A stretch of 64,000 bases of DNA from the NCBI RefSeq assembly GCF_000471905.2, contig NW_006500357.1, positions 110,086 through 174,085 of the forward strand, in the 5' to 3' direction. The first letter of the stretch is position 1. Each line of letters starts with the position of its first letter. This stretch comes from Amborella trichopoda (lineage: Eukaryota > Streptophyta > Magnoliopsida > Amborellales > Amborellaceae). Made by a program: the position numbers and the translations under genes. The notes beneath the pieces were generated by a model. That model made no database searches. It was not told where the DNA came from and was given only the letters and a program-made list of their open reading frames with translations. Below, in pieces: positions 11,588 to 23,200 of this stretch.

Positions 11588-11881
11588 ATGTAAACTTTTT
11601 TCTTTAAAAGAAATTAGGTAATTATATAAAGGGATACTACGAGAACAATATTTGGTATAGTTATCTTTAGCCATGGGATGTGAAGTCTAATAGATGAAAG
11701 CATGTTGCAATATTCAAGAAATTTTATTTTGGATATTATGCCCAAACAATGGCACATCCTCAACTACCTGATTTTAAATATAATAGTAAGACCATTAACC
11801 CATGTCTTAGCTTCCCATTCCATATGGTACTCTTGCTACCCCCATCTCAGTTTTAGAGAGATGGAAGTTTCAGACCAGTCT

Positions 11882-11951
11882 NNNNNNNNNNNNNNNNNNN
11901 NNNNNNNNNNNNNNNNNNNNNNNNNNNNNNNNNNNNNNNNNNNNNNNNNNN
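11882..11951. other. Assembly gap (70 N)
   Basis: A run of 70 unknown bases. It lies just downstream of the last visible RBOH exon on the minus strand, so a further exon could in principle be affected. Confidence 0.99.
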
Positions 11952-12096
11952 ATAACTTCCATACAGTAGGGAAAGATGGAAAGCTTTCCTCCACTGAAAG
12001 GCCCTAAAAATCTATTTTCACTCATTGCAGTAAAATTTGAAGCTTCAACAACCAAACAATTGAACCTTTTACATATTTAACTCTCTCTCATTTTAC

Positions 12097-12185
12097 TTGC
12101 TTTCTATTGGTGCTGGAGATCTCATTCATGATATGTCGGAACCAGTCAAAAGAGCCTTGTTCTCTTGTAACCCAATGAAAGTACA
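12097..12185 (-). other. RBOH exon 5 (last visible)
   Basis: Acceptor CTCAAAAG|TGTAC and donor AAGCAA|GTAAAA. It encodes VYFHWVTREQGSFDWFRHI, then MNEISSTNRKQ. The next family segment ([12 protein letters not shown] type) is not found down to 11600. Confidence 0.9.
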
Positions 12186-12279
12186 CTTTTGAGGGATGGG
12201 ATGATGAGCTGAATTCTCCACCGTCAATCTACAATTTAGATGGTCGAGATTCAATCTTAGGATATATTTTTAATGAGTG

Positions 12280-12469
12280 ATGATCCTATAGGACCCTCCC
12301 CCACCTGTGTGTGTAAGACCTCAAAGGATCACCATTAAAGTTGATACGGATCTCTAGAAAACTTAACACGTGGGTGTGGGACTTGACTTTTTTAGAGATC
12401 TTTGTCATCTTTAATAATGATCCTTTGGGGTCCTACACACATGGGTAGGAGAGGGTCCTATAGGATCAT
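12280..12469. mobile_element. Fold-back MITE, ATGATCCTATAGG ends
   Basis: The left end ATGATCCTATAGGACCCTC and the inverted right end are identical over this length, and similarity continues inward for about 70 bp (GTGTGTAGGACC, AAAGGATCA). The element is mostly a hairpin. It lies in the RBOH intron between exons 4 and 5. A diverged relative is at about 47231-47462. Confidence 0.8.
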
Positions 12470-12589
12470 TTCTTATTTTTAATATATATAACAGTGAAAA
12501 GACAAGCATGGGACCTTGCCCCAAAGAGGGATGAAGCGGATGCCCACTTATCGGTTATTGTATTTCTATCCCAAGTTCCCAACGCTAAA

Positions 12590-12725
12590 CCAATGTTTTA
12601 AAAACCGTGACCTAGATTGCCCATCCAAAAATTGGTATGGATTGGCAGATCAAATATCTAGATTGGTGTATTGGTCGGATGGGCCTGATTTGACCTAATT
12701 GGTTTTTCAAAAAAGTGTTAAAATC
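12590..12725. repeat. Dispersed repeat fragment (GTGACCTAGATTGCCC family)
   Basis: It starts with TTTTAAAAACCGTGACCTAG and shares CCTAGATTGCCCATCCA with 10706-10722. It is a fragment of the element family annotated at 10684-10965, inside an RBOH intron. Confidence 0.55.
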
Positions 12726-13133
12726 ATTATAAATATTGTTTTTTCAGATTTTTTAAAAGTGGGGTAGTGAATTATGGATTTTAAATAGTTTGCAAAAATT
12801 TGTGAATATGAGATGTATTTTGTTGGAGTATATTGATATTAATTTTAATGCAATACTTTTACATAGGTTTTATACTTATTTTTGTGATTTTTAATAAAGA
12901 AACGAGGGTCAAAGGGATTTGCTATTAATATCATGATACTAATTGTGATTTTTTATTCTAACTTTATTTTATTCTATCTAAATAAAGACAAATAATAAGA
13001 AATTTTAAAAAAAGAAAATGCAAAGTAAATTTTTTTTAAAAAAAGAAAGGGAGGTTCATTCTAAGAGGCATTTTCTTTGCATTCTAATAATGAGAAAATG
13101 GAAAATTTGTTAATATGGCCTAGAAAAACTTAC

Positions 13134-13315
13134 AATGTTTGGACTTGGTCTATCAAGAGCATGAACAATGTGGTGTAGGATGCTGATGAAAGGTGTTGCA
13201 CCAATGCCGAGGCCGACGAGAGGACGATGTCGTAGTTTATGTGATCTTGCGATGCCGATCCATACGGTCTATCGATCAATAATCTCGAGTTCTTTACAGT
13301 GCGGGAATTTGATGT
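13134..13315 (-). other. RBOH exon 4 (NADPH-binding), frameshifted
   Basis: Acceptor TTAACAG|ACATC and donor ACATTG|TAAG-type GT at 13133. It encodes SRLLIDRPYGS, then ASQDHINYDIVL, loses one base, and resumes as VGLGIGATPFISIL and HHIVHALDRPSPNI. It ends in phase 1, which fits the next exon (G|TG = V). Confidence 0.9.
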
Positions 13316-13671
13316 CTGTTAATGCATGCCACAAACTTTAACTGCGCATTTCTGTATGTATATGTATGAATGTGTGTTTGTGCGTGCTCACCTGCTGTCA
13401 CAAGTGTGTGTGTTTGTTTTGACCTTATCTAATAGTTATCGTTGTCACGATATTATTGACTGGGAACTTTATAGCTTTTTGGGAATTTATCAAATAATTA
13501 TCAAGACTTTAAAATATTAAATGAATATGTTTTTATTAATAGCAGTACATATGAAATTCCATCCTACACACTCATAAACATAAATGTGCAACATATTTTT
13601 GCAATGAAATTGACATTAATTTTTATTTATATTAAAATTTAAATATTAAAAATCACTAACTCAATAACTTG

Positions 13672-13975
13672 GACACAATTTCTATGAGTCCATGTAGAAA
13701 TGAGTCACCACTTAAAAACCTGTTTTTGAGATGGATTTTTGGACTGATGTTTAAGGACATGTAATCTCTAATATGGAGTTCATGAATATAAAAAATAAAT
13801 AAATTTTGAGAATTAGAATAATAATTCTATTAAGAAAGAATTTGAACTGTTAGTTTCAATTGTTTTTAGATGGACCACCTATTTGCATCTATTTTTAAGA
13901 TGGATGCTTTATAACTTGGGACCACAGATTGTAGAAATGCGGTCCACCCGCATGAAACAATTTTCCCAGTTACTT
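13672..13975 (+). mobile_element. MITE, TTTCTATGAGTCCATG family
   Basis: About 300 bp from TTTCTATGAGTCCATGTAG to GGTCCACCCGCATGAAACAA, containing GTGGACCACCTATTTGCAT or a close form. Further copies are at 46467-46765 (plus) and 44797-45082 and 46208-46460 (minus). It inserted in the RBOH intron between exons 3 and 4. No coding capacity; superfamily not determined. Confidence 0.75.
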
Positions 13976-14150
13976 TAGCTTGCATATTCATCGTTGATTC
14001 CTACAAATTGCTCCTTGTTTTTCACAATGATATTACCTAGCTTTTAGAGTTGTATAATACAAGGGAAATTTGTCAAAGTACACCTAAGAGGCGAACCATT
14101 TAACATTTTACTCATTTCTCTTTATTTAATTTCACAATACCCATAAAATT

Positions 14151-14402
14151 ACACAAGATCATGACTTTAAATAGTTGCAATAAGAGAAAATGATGAACAT
14201 TTTATCTGTTAGGCGTGTATAAAACTTTGTCAAAACTTTTCATGTTAGGCGTATTTTGATAAATTTCTCATAAACTTACACAAGATCATGACTTTAAATA
14301 GTTGAAAAAGGAAAAAATGTTATTTTATATGTTAGCCATATTTTTCCACATAAAATTTTGTCAAAACTTTTCATGTTAAGCGTATTTTAATAAATTACTC
14401 TT
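14151..14402. repeat. Tandem duplication, about 127-bp unit x2
   Basis: ACACAAGATCATGACTTTAA starts at 14151 and at 14278, and both copies continue to CAAAACTTTTCATGTTA. It lies in an RBOH intron. Confidence 0.85.
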
Positions 14403-14475
14403 ATTATTTTATATAATAACATATTCCTTCTCATATTTGGCTAGGTAAAAACATATATATTTGTAGACTAATTAC

Positions 14476-14578
14476 CTCTTGGAAAGCGTTGTAAATTTGA
14501 AGAGTCCAATCACCAAGGGTTCTTATATGAAGAGCAAGATATGGGTCATCTCGAGCTGATGTCAATGAGAGTGGATGC
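14476..14578 (-). other. RBOH exon 3 (FAD-binding HPxS motif)
   Basis: Acceptor GGCTAG|GCATCC and donor AAGAG|GTAATT. It encodes HPLSLTSARDDPYLALHIR, then TLGDWTLQIYNAFQE. The family usually has HPFSITSAP. The frame is open and ends in phase 0. Confidence 0.92.
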
Positions 14579-15655
14579 CTAGCCATTTCAAAACATAATA
14601 TAAAGATTGAAACAGAAAAATGATGATGAGAACAAAATGTAGCATCCAAAACTTAATTCTAATCAAACTATCAGACTATGCTTTGTTGATTCAAATGATT
14701 AAAAAAGGTTGAGATGTTGGGGTGTCAATAGGACTCGGCACCAAAAAGCATGTTATAAATTTTTTACAAGTTTCATTGTTTTTCTATTTTTTTCTTGGGA
14801 AAGTATAGAATGAAACCATTTATCTTTGGTGTAAGGTGGTAACATTAATCTTGGCTATTGGATGTGAAATTGGGTGGTTGCTATTCTTTCATTAATCAAA
14901 CTCAAACTTCAAAAGAAATTTTTTTGAACTTTGTGACATATTCAAGCTATCATATTTCACATCGGATGGTTGTAAGTAATTGTAAACACCTTGTTTCAAA
15001 GGTAAATGGTTTATTGTATACAATCCCTTTATTCTTGTTGTCTGTCAATTCTTTATTATTTCAAAAGCATGTTTATTGTACTCCATCATGGGCAAATTTT
15101 ACATAAGAATTGGGCTTGGGCTTGGGCTTAAGTGATTAGTAGTCGACGTTTATAAGTGCTGCATCTCAAGTTGGATTCTTATTACTGAACTATCCCCAAG
15201 AAATTAGAAAAAATTACATTTGCTCACTCAAGTAACTGACCAATCAGAGTATATTATCAAAAGAACAAAAACACGACTTTAAGTACCTAAACACTTGGAT
15301 CTTTTCCTTTTTCTCTGTACTCATATTAGGAATGTTATTTCTTCTATATTGTTTTGTAACCCTATAAATAAGGGTGCCTATACATAATTTAATATAGAGA
15401 AGTACAATGTTCTTTACAGATCTGATATGCCAAAAAACCGGACATCCAATATGCAGTCTTAGGATGTCATGCATTCCTTGGATGCAAATTGGAGTCTTCT
15501 AGTTTCTAGATGAGTGCAAGTCTGAGTAGATCACATCCCAAAATTTTGGGGTCTACCATATTCGTAGCTAGGATTTTACCTAGGGAAGCATATGTATGTT
15601 TTGCATATAATTTTTAGGGTTTTCAGAAACCTTTTGGGATTAAATGTAAGCTCAC

Positions 15656-15771
15656 CATTCATATGGAGAAATTTGATGACACTGTAGGAAAATATACATT
15701 CCGCTTCTATAATGAAATCCATCTGGCTTTCTCAATTTTAATGATAGAACTTTTCCAGGATAAATCACAGC
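15656..15771 (-). other. RBOH exon 2 (start of FAD domain)
   Basis: Acceptor TGTAG|GCTGTG and donor GAATG|GTGAGC. It encodes [19 protein letters not shown], then HYR, then [16 protein letters not shown], and splits the tryptophan codon as TG|G, as the next exon requires. The frame is fully open. Confidence 0.9.
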
Positions 15772-16055
15772 CTACATGGAGCTCCAATAAATCAACAAAA
15801 CGGTGAATTTCATCAACAATTTTCTCAATATGCACGAAACAGAGCACAAATATGTCAAAATTTAGCAAAATTTTCATTTTGGTATTCTAAAAAGGAATAT
15901 AGAGAAAACAATTTTTTTCTTTTTAAAATTTAAATGTCCACTGTGTTTTTGCCAATATTGGAGATGAGAAAAAGCAATTTACATGAAATTTTATGCACTT
16001 TAGGGAAACTTTTATTGATTGTTGAAAAATATTTAAAATACAGAAGCTTGCAAAC

Positions 16056-16192
16056 CTCGTGAACATTACAGTCATAGTGATTTGATCGAGTGATATGTAT
16101 AATCGTTTCCCCGACATATATGATTATAGGGATTACAATATACATTCATGTTTGCATCCAGATTTTGCAATATGTTAGAATAGCATATCAAA
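16056..16192 (-). other. RBOH exon 1 of the remnant (end of membrane domain)
   Basis: The acceptor follows a long pyrimidine run (TTTTTTTTATAG, minus strand), and the donor is GAG|GTTTGC at 16055. It encodes LTYCKIWMQT, a stop, then MYIVIPIIIYVGETIIHITR, aligned with the family's KTTWMY...P...Y..ERL.R segment. Ends in phase 0, matching the next exon. Confidence 0.8.
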
Positions 16193-16439
16193 CTATAAAA
16201 AAAAGAAAAAAAAATACAAGGAAAGACATAAATTTCAAGAAAACCATAAGGAAATATGAAGGAAAAAACAACAAAAGAAAAATGAAATAAAAAACTAAAA
16301 CTCCCAATATTTGAATTCAATTTCATGATCTCTTTAATTACCGAAAATGGGGAAATAACATAAAAATTCAGAAAAAATGGAAATAAGCACAAAAAAGGAT
16401 GTAAAACTCACTTTTTTCTCCATGTTGTCCTTGGTCAGA

Positions 16440-18690
16440 GAGAGAGAGAGTTTGGTCTCTGTCTCACAGAGCAGAGGGTAGAGGGAGACAACTGAAAATG
16501 AGAAAAGAGAGACATAGTAGAAGGAAAAGGGGTATTTATTGCAAGGGTACAATTTGTATAGAGCCTAGGCTCTAAACTATCAAAGTAAAGCACACCTTCA
16601 GATAGTTTCAAGAATTGATATGTTGAAAATCTTTGTGATAGTCATAAAATATATTTTTATCTTCAATTATAAAATTTAAAGCTTAGAAAATAGTGTAGAT
16701 CGAGTAAATTTATGAAAACATGAAACTCTTTGATGGTGCATCTCTGAGAGAGAAGTGCGGGATTGTTTCCCAGTTGTTGCAAAAGCTTTTCTTAATGTGA
16801 AAACTCCTTGTGGTGCAACTACTTTTGGACGAGTTCCAGCTTATTGGATAGCTCGTGAAGGAGTAGATCGTTGCCGTTGCAAAGTTTGCATATACTATTT
16901 ATTCGAGGCACATGTCCCTTGTCTTGATAATTTTTGTTGCATTTTGAAGGTTTCCGAGGCATTTTGCGACCGGTAGATCGGTGAGCACGAGATGATTGAG
17001 GCATGTCATTGTCGCATTCTCCGCTGGCACGAAACCATTTTGCTACCAGAATCTCTTCTAATGCCGGATCTTTATTGAGTCGGATCTAAAACCCACCTTT
17101 AAATCTACCTCTGAAAAATGGCCACTGAAAATCGTATCTTTGCCCCATCTGAGGAACCGAAAAACCAAAAAACCACACTATATTTGGCTCTAGATCTTGA
17201 TCTCAAGGTCTAGATCCATCCAAAATCTCACCATATCACTGACCCTCTCTGTTGACCTGAAAACACCCATTTGGAATGATCTTCTTTTGATCGAGTTTTT
17301 CGTACTAGATCATATTTGTTCTGATCTGCGAGTTGTTGAATCTGTCCTAGATCCAAATCATGTTTCTGGTGAAGATCTCGAGTTTTTGGTCAGATCAAGT
17401 CTGTTCCCGAGGCCGTCTATTGTTCCTGAGGTCTCTGCTAAAGATCTGGAGTTTTTTGTCCAAGGCCGTTTGTTGTTCTTGAGGCCGTTTATTCTTGAGG
17501 CTTGTTGATCTGCCATTGCTTTTTGTGCCGGTTGTTCAAGCAATATGTGTGCTTGTTGCTCTCTGTCTCACAAAGCAGAGGGTGGAGGGCAAAAACTAAA
17601 AACGAGAAAAGTGAGAAATAGTAGAAGAAAAAGGGGTATTTATTACAAGGGTGAGTTTGTACAGAGCCTAGGCTATAAACAATCAAAGTAAAGCACACCT
17701 TTAGATAATTTCAAGAAATGAAATGTTGAAAATCTTTGTGATAGACTTAAAATATATTTTTATGTTCAATTATAAAATTTACAGCTTAAAAAGTAGTGTG
17801 GATTGAGCAAATCTATGAAAACTTGAAAATTTTTGACGGTGCAGCTCTAAGAGAGAAAGTGCGAGATTGTTTCCTAGTGGTTGTAAAAGCTTTTCTTAAT
17901 GTGAAAACTCCTTGTGGTGCAACCACTTTTAGATGAGTTCAAGCTTCTTGGATAGCTCGTGCTGGAGCAGATCACTACCATTGACAAGTTTGCATATAGA
18001 AGTTATTCAAGGCACCTGCCCATTGTCTTGATAATTGTCGTTGCATTCTGAAGGTTTTCGAGGCATTTTAAGATCGACAGATTGGTAAGCACAAGATGAT
18101 TGAGGCATGTCATTGTCGCATTCTCCGTTGGCACGAAACGTTTTTTATACCGGACTCTCTTCTAATGTCGGATCTTTATTAGCCGGATCTGAAACCCGCC
18201 TTTAAATCTACCTTTGAAAAATGGCCACTGAAAACGATCTATTTGCCCCATCCGAGAAACCAAAAAACCAAAAAACCGCTCTACATTTGCCTTTGGATCT
18301 TGATCTCATGGTCTAGATCCATCCAAAATCTCGCCATGTCATTGACCCTCTCTGTTGACCCAAAAACACCCTTATGGAATGATCTTATTTTGATTGAGTT
18401 TTCCGTTACTCGATCATGTTTGCTCCGATATGCAAGCTGCTGAATCTATCCTAGATCGAAATCGTGTCTCTGTTGAAGATCTGGAGTTTTTTTTCAATTC
18501 AAGTATGTTCCTGAGGCCGTCTATTGTTCCTGAGGTCTCTGGTCAAGATCTGGAGTTTTTTGTTAGAGGTTGTTTTTTGTTCTTGAGGCCGTATGTTCCT
18601 GAGGCTTGTTGATCTACCACTGCTTTTTGTGCTTGTTGTTCAAGCAATCTGTGTGCTTGTTGTTCAAGCAATCTGAGCATGGAGATTACT
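16440..18690. repeat. Tandem duplication, about 1.1-kb unit x2
   Basis: GTCTCACA(G/A)AGCAGAGGGT starts at 16461 and at 17565, and the following about 1.1 kb is repeated. Each unit has a leader (GGGGTATTTATT, GAGCCTAGGCT), half of a GCACACCTT MITE, then the internal region of the small LTR element (the same as about 4437-5250). Both copies are open only in short frames and hold no recognisable complete protein. The tandem state is absent from block A. Confidence 0.88.
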
Positions 18691-18799
18691 GCCTCTATCG
18701 GTCACGCCATGCACCTGAAGACCCAACTCGTTTGTTCATTCAACTTATTGTTGAAACTCCAGTTGCTTTTTGTCAAAGTATGTTGAGTTTGAGAGAGGA

Positions 18800-19073
18800 T
18801 GTTAATGTATAGATATAGATCTGTATCATACTGATATGTATTAGTACAAATATCTGTTGATAAGATTAGGTTTTGTATATTTATAACAGTTGGTATTTAC
18901 TTTTTACGAGATTGGGTGGTGTCTATCCATAACTGTTGGTAGTTACTGTTGATGAGATTGGGTGTTGTCTATCCATAACTGTTGTATTTATTTTTAATGG
19001 ACGTATATTATTACGGGTCTTGTATATTCAATCAATACATAGAGAGTTCTTTACATATTCTGAGATTCTAACA
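18800..19073 (+). mobile_element. LTR of the small LTR element, copy B
   Basis: The LTR starts TGTTAATG after a purine tract (GAGAGAGGA, 18791-18799), which fits a polypurine tract, and ends ATTCTAACA. It is 274 bp, TG...CA. Inside are three imperfect copies of an about 46-bp word (GA(T)GAGATTGGGT...CCATAACTGTTG). It is followed directly by the gypsy RNase H piece. Confidence 0.75.
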
Positions 19074-20245
19074 CTCCTTCCATATTCTTTTTCCCTCAAA
19101 AAGAAATGTTTAGGAAACCAAGCTGAGTACGAAGCTCTTATCACAGAACTACGAATGGTTCTCGTATTAGGGATTGATAAGCTGTTTGTATTTGGCGACT
19201 CACAACTGGTAAGTCGTCAAATAGATGTGAGTTATGTGGTACATAAGGAGGAGCTACTCTATTACCATCAATAAGCTTTAAGTTTAATCCACAATTTCAA
19301 AAGCATATCCTTCGCACATTTGTCATGAAGTTAGAACAGTCAAGCCGGTGCTCTGGCTAAGTTGGGAGCATCAATAACTCTTTAACTCTAAGAAGTTATA
19401 AGCATGGGTTCAAGAGAAAAAGATTCTCACTCTACCTGAGCCAGTTATATCTGGTAAGTTGATACCGTACTCGATAGAAGCATTGGGGAAGCTACACAAG
19501 TAATTCACTGTCTTAGCTCGAATTAGTGAATTGGAGGTAGCCTTACTTGGACTTCATAGATATGAAATTCTCCTTGAAGACAAATATGAGAGAAATTCCA
19601 TTTGGAGAAGGGAGATTTGGTTCACACTCTTGCATGGAGTCCTATATCAGAGAAGTTTTAATGGCATGTTACTCTAGTTCTTACCTTAGGAAGAAGTTCG
19701 TAAAATCTAGATTGAGGCTCGTAAGGGGATTTGTGGTTTACATCAGTCTGGTCCCAAACTCTATGAGAGGATTTGGCATCTTGGATACTATTGGCCCGCA
19801 ATGATATAAGAGAACTTGTGGCACACTAAGAAATACATTGTGTGAGAGTTTTGTGACAATTATATACATAATTTGCCCGAATCCCTTTATCCGACAATAC
19901 CCTCATGGCCATTTTCTAAGTGGGGGATGGATGGTAGGGTCGCCACAAAGGTGGCGTTTGTACCCACATCATCTTCATATACAGGATCCTTGATGTTATA
20001 AACTCAGACAACAATTCCTCCTTCCAAAAAGTAAGGACATCTCCAAGTCACATCAGGAGTTTTACTTGCCATGGAAATAGTATATTGTATACTATCCTCA
20101 CGCCAATGCGCAAGCCGAGGCTTTCAACAAGACCTTGTGTAGTGCCTTAAATAAGGTAGTCTGCCAAAAGCGACTGGCATAAAAAATGACATGAGGTTTT
20201 GTAAGCTTATAGAACCGCCACAAGGGGTGCAACTGATGCCACCCT
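19074..20245 (+). mobile_element. Ty3/gypsy pol fragment, copy B (broken)
   Basis: This is a fossil. The RNase H piece reads LPYSFSLKK, then NQAEYEALITELRMVLVLG and VFGDSQLVSRQID, typical of plant Ty3/gypsy RNase H. Integrase words WPFSKWGMDG and HANAQAEAFNKTL follow near 19910-20150. The domain order RNase H then integrase fits Ty3/gypsy. The upstream pol is missing. There are several breaks and it is old. Confidence 0.8.
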
Positions 20246-23200
20246 CTTTTTCTCTAATCTACAGTTGCAAGGCGGTTTGTCACTTGAGATTGAGTTCCCA
20301 TCTTTGCGTGTCGTGGTATGTTTGCATGTATTTTCGGTGCACCGTACCCCGCTTACAAATAACAGAGGCCATGGTAGCAACAACAACATTTGGGTACCAA
20401 ATACACCCGAAAAGCAATGGAAGCACGGACGAGCCCCTCAAAGATTCACCCAGGCTAAAAAATAAAAGTGGTCCCCACTTTTCCACAGTCGGGGACTATT
20501 ATTTTTGAATTTTTCTACCACATTTTGACTTTTAGTGAAGGCATCATTTTTTGGCATTTCATCTCAAAGATAGACGTTCGACGCCACATAAATACTCACC
20601 AAAATAGATGAGTTTGCTCACTCACTAAAACTGCATCCTTAGGTTGTATGTAAGGCTAGCAATGAGAGGGTGGGCGGGCCCTGAAAAATTAGGGTCTGGG
20701 CTACAAAATTCAACTTGAGGGCTATGCCAAGTCCGGACGGGGCTAGGCTGGGGCTAGGCTAGGCCTAAGCCTAGGCCATGACAGGACCAGTCCGATCTTG
20801 TATTTTTATTTATTGTTAAACTTTTATTTATTTTTGTTGGGCTAGGCCCAGCCGGATGGGCCCAAGACCTTGCTAGTGGCAACAATTGGTAAAATCTTTA
20901 AGGTTGCAACCTTATACGATAGAAGTTAGATGCACCTAAACTCCAATAGAAAATAGTTTTTGAAAGTTGGAAAATCTTCTAGTAGTTCATCTTGACCTCG
21001 AGATCTATAATATAAATAATAAAAGAATTTCAAATTCTAAAATATTACAACGAGTTATCTAGGCTGTCTATTTTCAAGATTTTCATGTGTTTGTAGATTT
21101 GCTCAATCTGCATATTTATGAAATTTAACCTTTTTTATTAGGATTGAACATAAATTTTCAAACCATGATAAAGTTACCAACAATAGAACTACATCTTTTG
21201 GCAAAATTTAAAAGTGCACCTTACTTGTAAGGCATAAGGTGAGCACCTTATACGCGCCTAAGTAAAATGAAATACATATATGTTTAGCCGATAAGTTATT
21301 TATTACGTGCATGTATCACTACGAACTACCATGCTAATTCCCTTAGTTCAACTAACCCATGTTGACATATAAGGCCTCCAGCGTAGTACTAAGATAGCCA
21401 AATAACTATCTTATTTTAGTTGAGCATGTATCTATAGTCCCGTGGGAGCATACTATGCATATGCTCCCTCGTACGAAAAACCTATTCAAAAAGATTAATT
21501 TAGTCTAAAATTTTGGGAACCACATATAATAGATGATTATTTTCAAGATAAAAAATTTTAATTTTGAGTTTTGTACACTTAGATCTAGCTCTTCAAAAAT
21601 TGGACGGTCTCTATTCAATCTTGAGACATTATTTTTGTTATAGGTTTATTTCAGAATTTTTTAAATTGAGATTAGTTCATGGGTGTAAAGATTACATCCT
21701 CAAAATTTGAGATCTAAATGATATTCCTACCCTATGTCACACCTGGAGGCGTAAATAGATAGTGTACTCCTGAGGGAGTCGGAAATCCTTTGGCACTATA
21801 GTTTACATCTCATCGTGCTATGTACGTATATGGATCAGAATTAATTTGTGGAATTACCGCATGGTTTTAAATTTTTGAAATTTTATGCATGGATCTTTTT
21901 TTTTCCTGGTTTTTCTTTAATTCTAGTTTTGCTCCCCTTGTTACACACTTCGAACTGCATTTTTTTTTTTCAGTGCCCAAAATATCGGATTGCTAGTTTT
22001 TTATTAGTATTTTGTCAAATTAAGTCATTATTGTACAAATTAGATATGCATTGATAAACAAAATGCAACTCACAAAATGAAGTTATTGAAAGCAAATAGC
22101 TCAGTTACAAATTAGGGGCTTTCGTAACCCCTGAAAAGAAAACGAAAACAAAAATTGCGTAAACAAATTTATTAGTTTTTTACTTTCTTGAGAAGCAAAA
22201 ATTCAATAATTCTCTTTGTGGAAAACAAATATTGTGCTGGTTTTATTTGTAAACTTTTTGCACAACCTCTCTAGCTCTTTTGCCAAACTTTGAGGTCCAC
22301 AACAGAATACTCCTGCAACAAAGTTCCGCGGGTATATTATTCTTCATCACCCATAAAAATTCCTCCCACTTTATGCTCTCTCTCTCTCTCTCTCTAAGAT
22401 GACGATGTTTCCAGCATGGCGTTCTGCCAAGTTGCAATAGACTCTGTGCCAATTTGGTCTAGCAAAGTGCGCCCTCCCCTGTCCAAAATCCATATAGGCC
22501 TTAACTTAAGATCTTAACATTAAGCAAATGTATATACTCTCTCTCTCTCTCTCTATCTCTCTTTCTCTCTCTACAATGTGTGCTTAGGCACAATTATTCA
22601 ACCATGGATATATCTGCAATACAGGTAAATGGAGTTCTTTTTTTTTCCAAAAGATATTCTACTCCTTCGGGAGTAAAATGCACACTTACTCCCTTGGGTA
22701 AATCCTCACCTAGGATTAATTTTAGGAACCTAAGGTTTTGACTGTAACATCTTCAATCTATGGATTAATCTCAATTTTTTTTTTTTTTTTAAATTCTGTT
22801 TGCACTCTCTATCACTAAAAAATAAATAATGTCTCAAAATTGAATAGAGACCATCCTATTTTTTGGGATGAGATCTAAGTGTTAGAAAAACACATTTTAA
22901 TTTTTGTATTTGAAATAATCACTAAGTAATTTTTAAGTGCTTCTCAAAATTTCAGATTGAAAAACTACTCCCTAGTAACTCTTTAGACCCATGGAGTAGA
23001 AATAAACTTTGCTCCCAAGGAAACAAAGTATACACGCATCTCTCTCTCTATTGTGTGCTTTAGATGCTTATTGGACTTGAATATAAACAATAAGGCACAG
23101 GGGGGTGCGGTGTACTATACTGGAGTATGGGATACGACGTCTTTGCCAGTCTTGGCATGATGGAGAGCTTGAATCATGGAAATCAAAGCTGATCTTGCAT

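Larger units (their letters stand above)
12097..16192 (-). pseudogene. Respiratory burst oxidase homologue (NADPH oxidase), 5-exon remnant
   Basis: RBOH proteins are plasma-membrane NADPH oxidases that make superoxide. Five minus-strand exons give, in order: the end of the last haem-domain membrane helix (MYIVIPIIIYVGET); [19 protein letters not shown] plus [17 protein letters not shown]; the FAD-binding HPLSLTSA and HIRTLGDWT; the NADPH-binding DRPYGSASQDHINYDIVL and GLGIGATPF; and YFHWVTREQGSFDWF. Every junction has GT/AG borders and compatible phases. Defects: an in-frame TGA where the family has W of TTWMY (16148-16146), a probable second stop at the exon start, a 1-base frameshift before GLGIGATPF, and R for G in DGPYG. 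The EF-hand N-terminus, haem helices 1-5 and the C-terminus are missing. Introns hold MITEs. It is a pseudogene or, less likely, a poorly assembled gene. Confidence 0.9.

Noticed and set aside
16440-18690. Host gene in the 1.1-kb tandem units
   Set aside because: The frame is short and differs between copies, and the same text occurs inside the LTR element at 4437-5250.
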